7,666 nt of DNA. Origin: an uncultured Prevotella sp. (GTDB lineage Bacteria > Bacteroidota > Bacteroidia > Bacteroidales > Bacteroidaceae). The stretch spans positions 1 through 7,666 of the forward strand of contig USCX01000059.1 of the NCBI GenBank assembly GCA_900553285.1, in the 5' to 3' direction. The position numbers and the translations under genes were made by a program. The notes under the pieces were generated by a model. The model saw only the letters and a list, made by a program, of their open reading frames with translations. It had not been told where the DNA came from and made no database searches. Shown one piece after another: positions 7,183-7,666 of the stretch (positions within the stretch are counted from its first letter, which is position 1; each line of letters begins with the position of its first letter).

Positions 7183-7214
7183 CAAAGATACATTTTTTAT
7201 CCCATAGCACCAAA
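7183..7214 (-). promoter_or_regulatory. Consensus Bacteroidetes promoter for the sRNA
   Basis: On the minus strand, TTTG (7214-7211), exactly 20 bases, then TATCTTTG (7190-7183). Both elements and the spacing match the published TTTG / TAnnTTTG pattern without a mismatch, making this the best promoter in the window. Transcription should start near 7178 and run leftward into the sRNA. Confidence 0.85.
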
Positions 7215-7291
7215 TCATTACCTATTTTTTAGGGATATTACTGTTACCCCGTTCTGAAAACGGCTTCCGGCTTGATGTGCGTAAGCCCATT

Positions 7292-7411
7292 TCAGAAACG
7301 GCACAAGCAAAGAAAAGCCCACGACGACCACAATGTCACAAGTGACACCGCCATCGTCGTGGGCACTTCTTTTATATGCTTGTGCAGAACGGACAAGTCC
7401 GTTTTATCCAT
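7292..7411 (-). CDS. Possible 39-aa hydrophobic peptide (uncertain)
   Basis: ATG at 7411, stop at 7292-7294. The start follows a purine-rich stretch (GACGAGAAAAAGAAA), plausible for Bacteroidetes translation initiation. The N-terminal half is charged (MDKTDLSVLHKHIKEV) and residues 18-37 are hydrophobic (TTMAVSLVTLWSSWAFLCLC), long enough for one membrane helix. This looks like a small membrane peptide such as a type I toxin. However, the frame lies almost entirely within the large palindrome 7301-7385, so the coding appearance may be a by-product of that structure. Not recognised. Confidence 0.27.
   Translation of the reverse strand: MDKTDLSVLHKHIKEVPTTMAVSLVTLWSSWAFLCLCRF
7301..7385. repeat. 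Large compound inverted repeat (about 31 paired bp)
   Basis: Four nested perfect stems: GCACAAGCA (7301-7309) with TGCTTGTGC (7377-7385); AAGAA (7310-7314) with TTCTT (7367-7371); GCCCACGACGA (7317-7327) with TCGTCGTGGGC (7354-7364); TGTCAC (7334-7339) with GTGACA (7342-7347) around AA. Internal loops are small. Further out, CGTTCTG (7250-7256) can pair with CAGAACG (7385-7391). On the minus strand the 11-bp stem is followed by TTTTCTTT, so terminator activity is possible, but the length far exceeds a normal terminator. Confidence 0.9.
7388..7403. repeat. Short perfect hairpin next to the large palindrome
   Basis: AACGGAC (7388-7394) and GTCCGTT (7397-7403) are perfect 7-bp arms around AA, the same AA-centred form as the tip of the preceding palindrome. 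On the plus strand it continues with TTAT, so it could act as a weak terminator. Confidence 0.7.
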
Positions 7412-7448
7412 TTTCTTTTTCTCGTCTTCTTTTAGCAGCCGAAATGCC

Positions 7449-7500
7449 GCCGGATGCAGGGCACGGCAAGCGTGAATCTGCACCTGCGACTATTTCCGGC
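7449..7500. repeat. Nested inverted repeat
   Basis: GCCGGA (7449-7454) pairs with TCCGGC (7495-7500), GCAGG (7456-7460) with CCTGC (7483-7487), and CACG (7462-7465) with CGTG (7471-7474) around GCAAG. The stems are co-linear and enclose internal loops on the 3' side. Confidence 0.7.
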
Positions 7501-7503
7501 TAT

Positions 7504-7582
7504 CATGTCTTCCCTGTCCTCAAACCGTCTTGCCATGCTTTTGCCAAACCGGGCATGGCAGACAAGACCGTTTGAAGACATG
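7504..7582. repeat. Long imperfect inverted repeat (about 25 paired bp)
   Basis: CATGTCTT (7504-7511) pairs with AAGACATG (7575-7582); CAAAC (7521-7525) with GTTTG (7570-7574); one C-C mismatch; GTCTTG (7527-7532) with CAAGAC (7563-7568); CCATGC (7533-7538) with GCATGG (7553-7558). The loop is 14 bases; there is a 4-base bulge on the 3' side and a 9-base bulge on the 5' side. Bulged long stems of this kind occur in structured RNAs and in folded single-strand recombination or transfer sites. Confidence 0.85.
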
Positions 7583-7600
7583 TGCCGTCGGCAGAAAACT

Positions 7601-7640
7601 TGCAACCGCAAGCCATGCACGCATGACAATGACGGTTGCA
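7601..7640. repeat. Inverted repeat with palindromic tip
   Basis: TGCAACCG (7601-7608) and CGGTTGCA (7633-7640) are perfect 8-bp arms. Inside, CATGC (7614-7618) and GCATG (7621-7625) pair around AC. Just upstream, TGCCG-T-CGGCA (7583-7593) is a further near-palindrome. Confidence 0.8.
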
Positions 7641-7666
7641 GGACTTTTGTCACGGCGGCAGGAAAG

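Larger units (their letters stand above)
7249..7666. other. Palindrome-dense non-coding region, function unknown, runs off the window
   Basis: About 418 bases with at least five substantial inverted repeats in series, listed separately below, plus a short one at 7249-7263 (CCGTT/AACGG) and a long-range 8-bp pair (7445-7452 with 7653-7660). No reading frame here resembles a known protein, and those present follow the palindromes on both strands. The density suggests selection on folded RNA or on single-stranded DNA: a large structured RNA, a structured leader, a transfer origin, or the end of an integrated element. The boundary on the right is not in the window. Confidence 0.6.

Noticed and set aside
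7175..7184. Possible CTnDOT-type attachment core (GTAnnTTTGC)
   Set aside because: The sequence is GTATTTGC, lacking the two intervening bases, and no integrase gene is in the window.
7160..7200. Resemblance of GTATTTGCAAAGATAC to parts of Bacteroidales type II CRISPR repeats
   Set aside because: There is a single copy, no spacers and no cas gene. The similarity is explained by the promoter element TATCTTTG.
7432..7653. Reading frames of 73 aa (minus) and 80 aa (plus, 7333-7575) in the palindrome region
   Set aside because: Both pass through long inverted repeats, have unusual composition rich in Cys, Arg and His or Pro and Ala, and no recognisable domain. Open frames on both strands are expected from the palindromes.

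Overview
The window looks like chromosomal DNA from a member of the order Bacteroidales (Bacteroides/Prevotella-like; genus not resolved). Evidence: promoters of the Bacteroidetes type (TTTG, about 20 bases, TAnnTTTG), weak Shine-Dalgarno signals, a short ECF sigma factor overlapping a one-TM anti-sigma-like gene, a PiT transporter with the long C-terminal cytoplasmic extension usual in this phylum, and a secreted protein ending in a Bacteroidales-type C-terminal module (VYSLDGK ... IIVNGKK).

Layout. (1) 46-1482, minus strand: a compact three-gene operon, ECF sigma factor > membrane anti-sigma-like protein > secreted DUF6108-like protein. The first two overlap by 8 bases and the third follows after 14. 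This is a self-contained envelope-to-transcription signalling cassette. (2) 1483-1660: divergent intergenic region with a -7 element for rfbA and two mutually exclusive small dyads. (3) 1661-4418, plus strand: rfbA (dTDP-glucose pyrophosphorylase), without rfbB/C/D beside it, followed after 4 bases by a 622-aa exported protein of unknown function. (4) 4515-4570: a very strong bidirectional terminator between convergent genes. (5) 4574-6805, minus strand: PiT-type phosphate transporter, with a good promoter and a perfect dyad over its -33 region.

(6) 6864-7666 has no convincing conventional gene but is far from empty. It holds a bidirectional terminator-like repeat (6991-7026), then an apparently complete orphan small-RNA gene on the minus strand. 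That gene has a perfect TTTG-N20-TATCTTTG promoter at 7183-7214, a foldable body of about 130 nt, and an intrinsic terminator at 7049-7076. From about 7249 to the window end the DNA is packed with long nested inverted repeats (7301-7385, 7388-7403, 7449-7500, 7504-7582, 7601-7640, and a long-range pair 7445-7452/7653-7660). This could be a large structured RNA, the edge of a mobile element, or a structured mRNA for a 39-aa hydrophobic peptide (7292-7411). The last 600 bases are the most likely place for an undescribed element; the window ends inside it.
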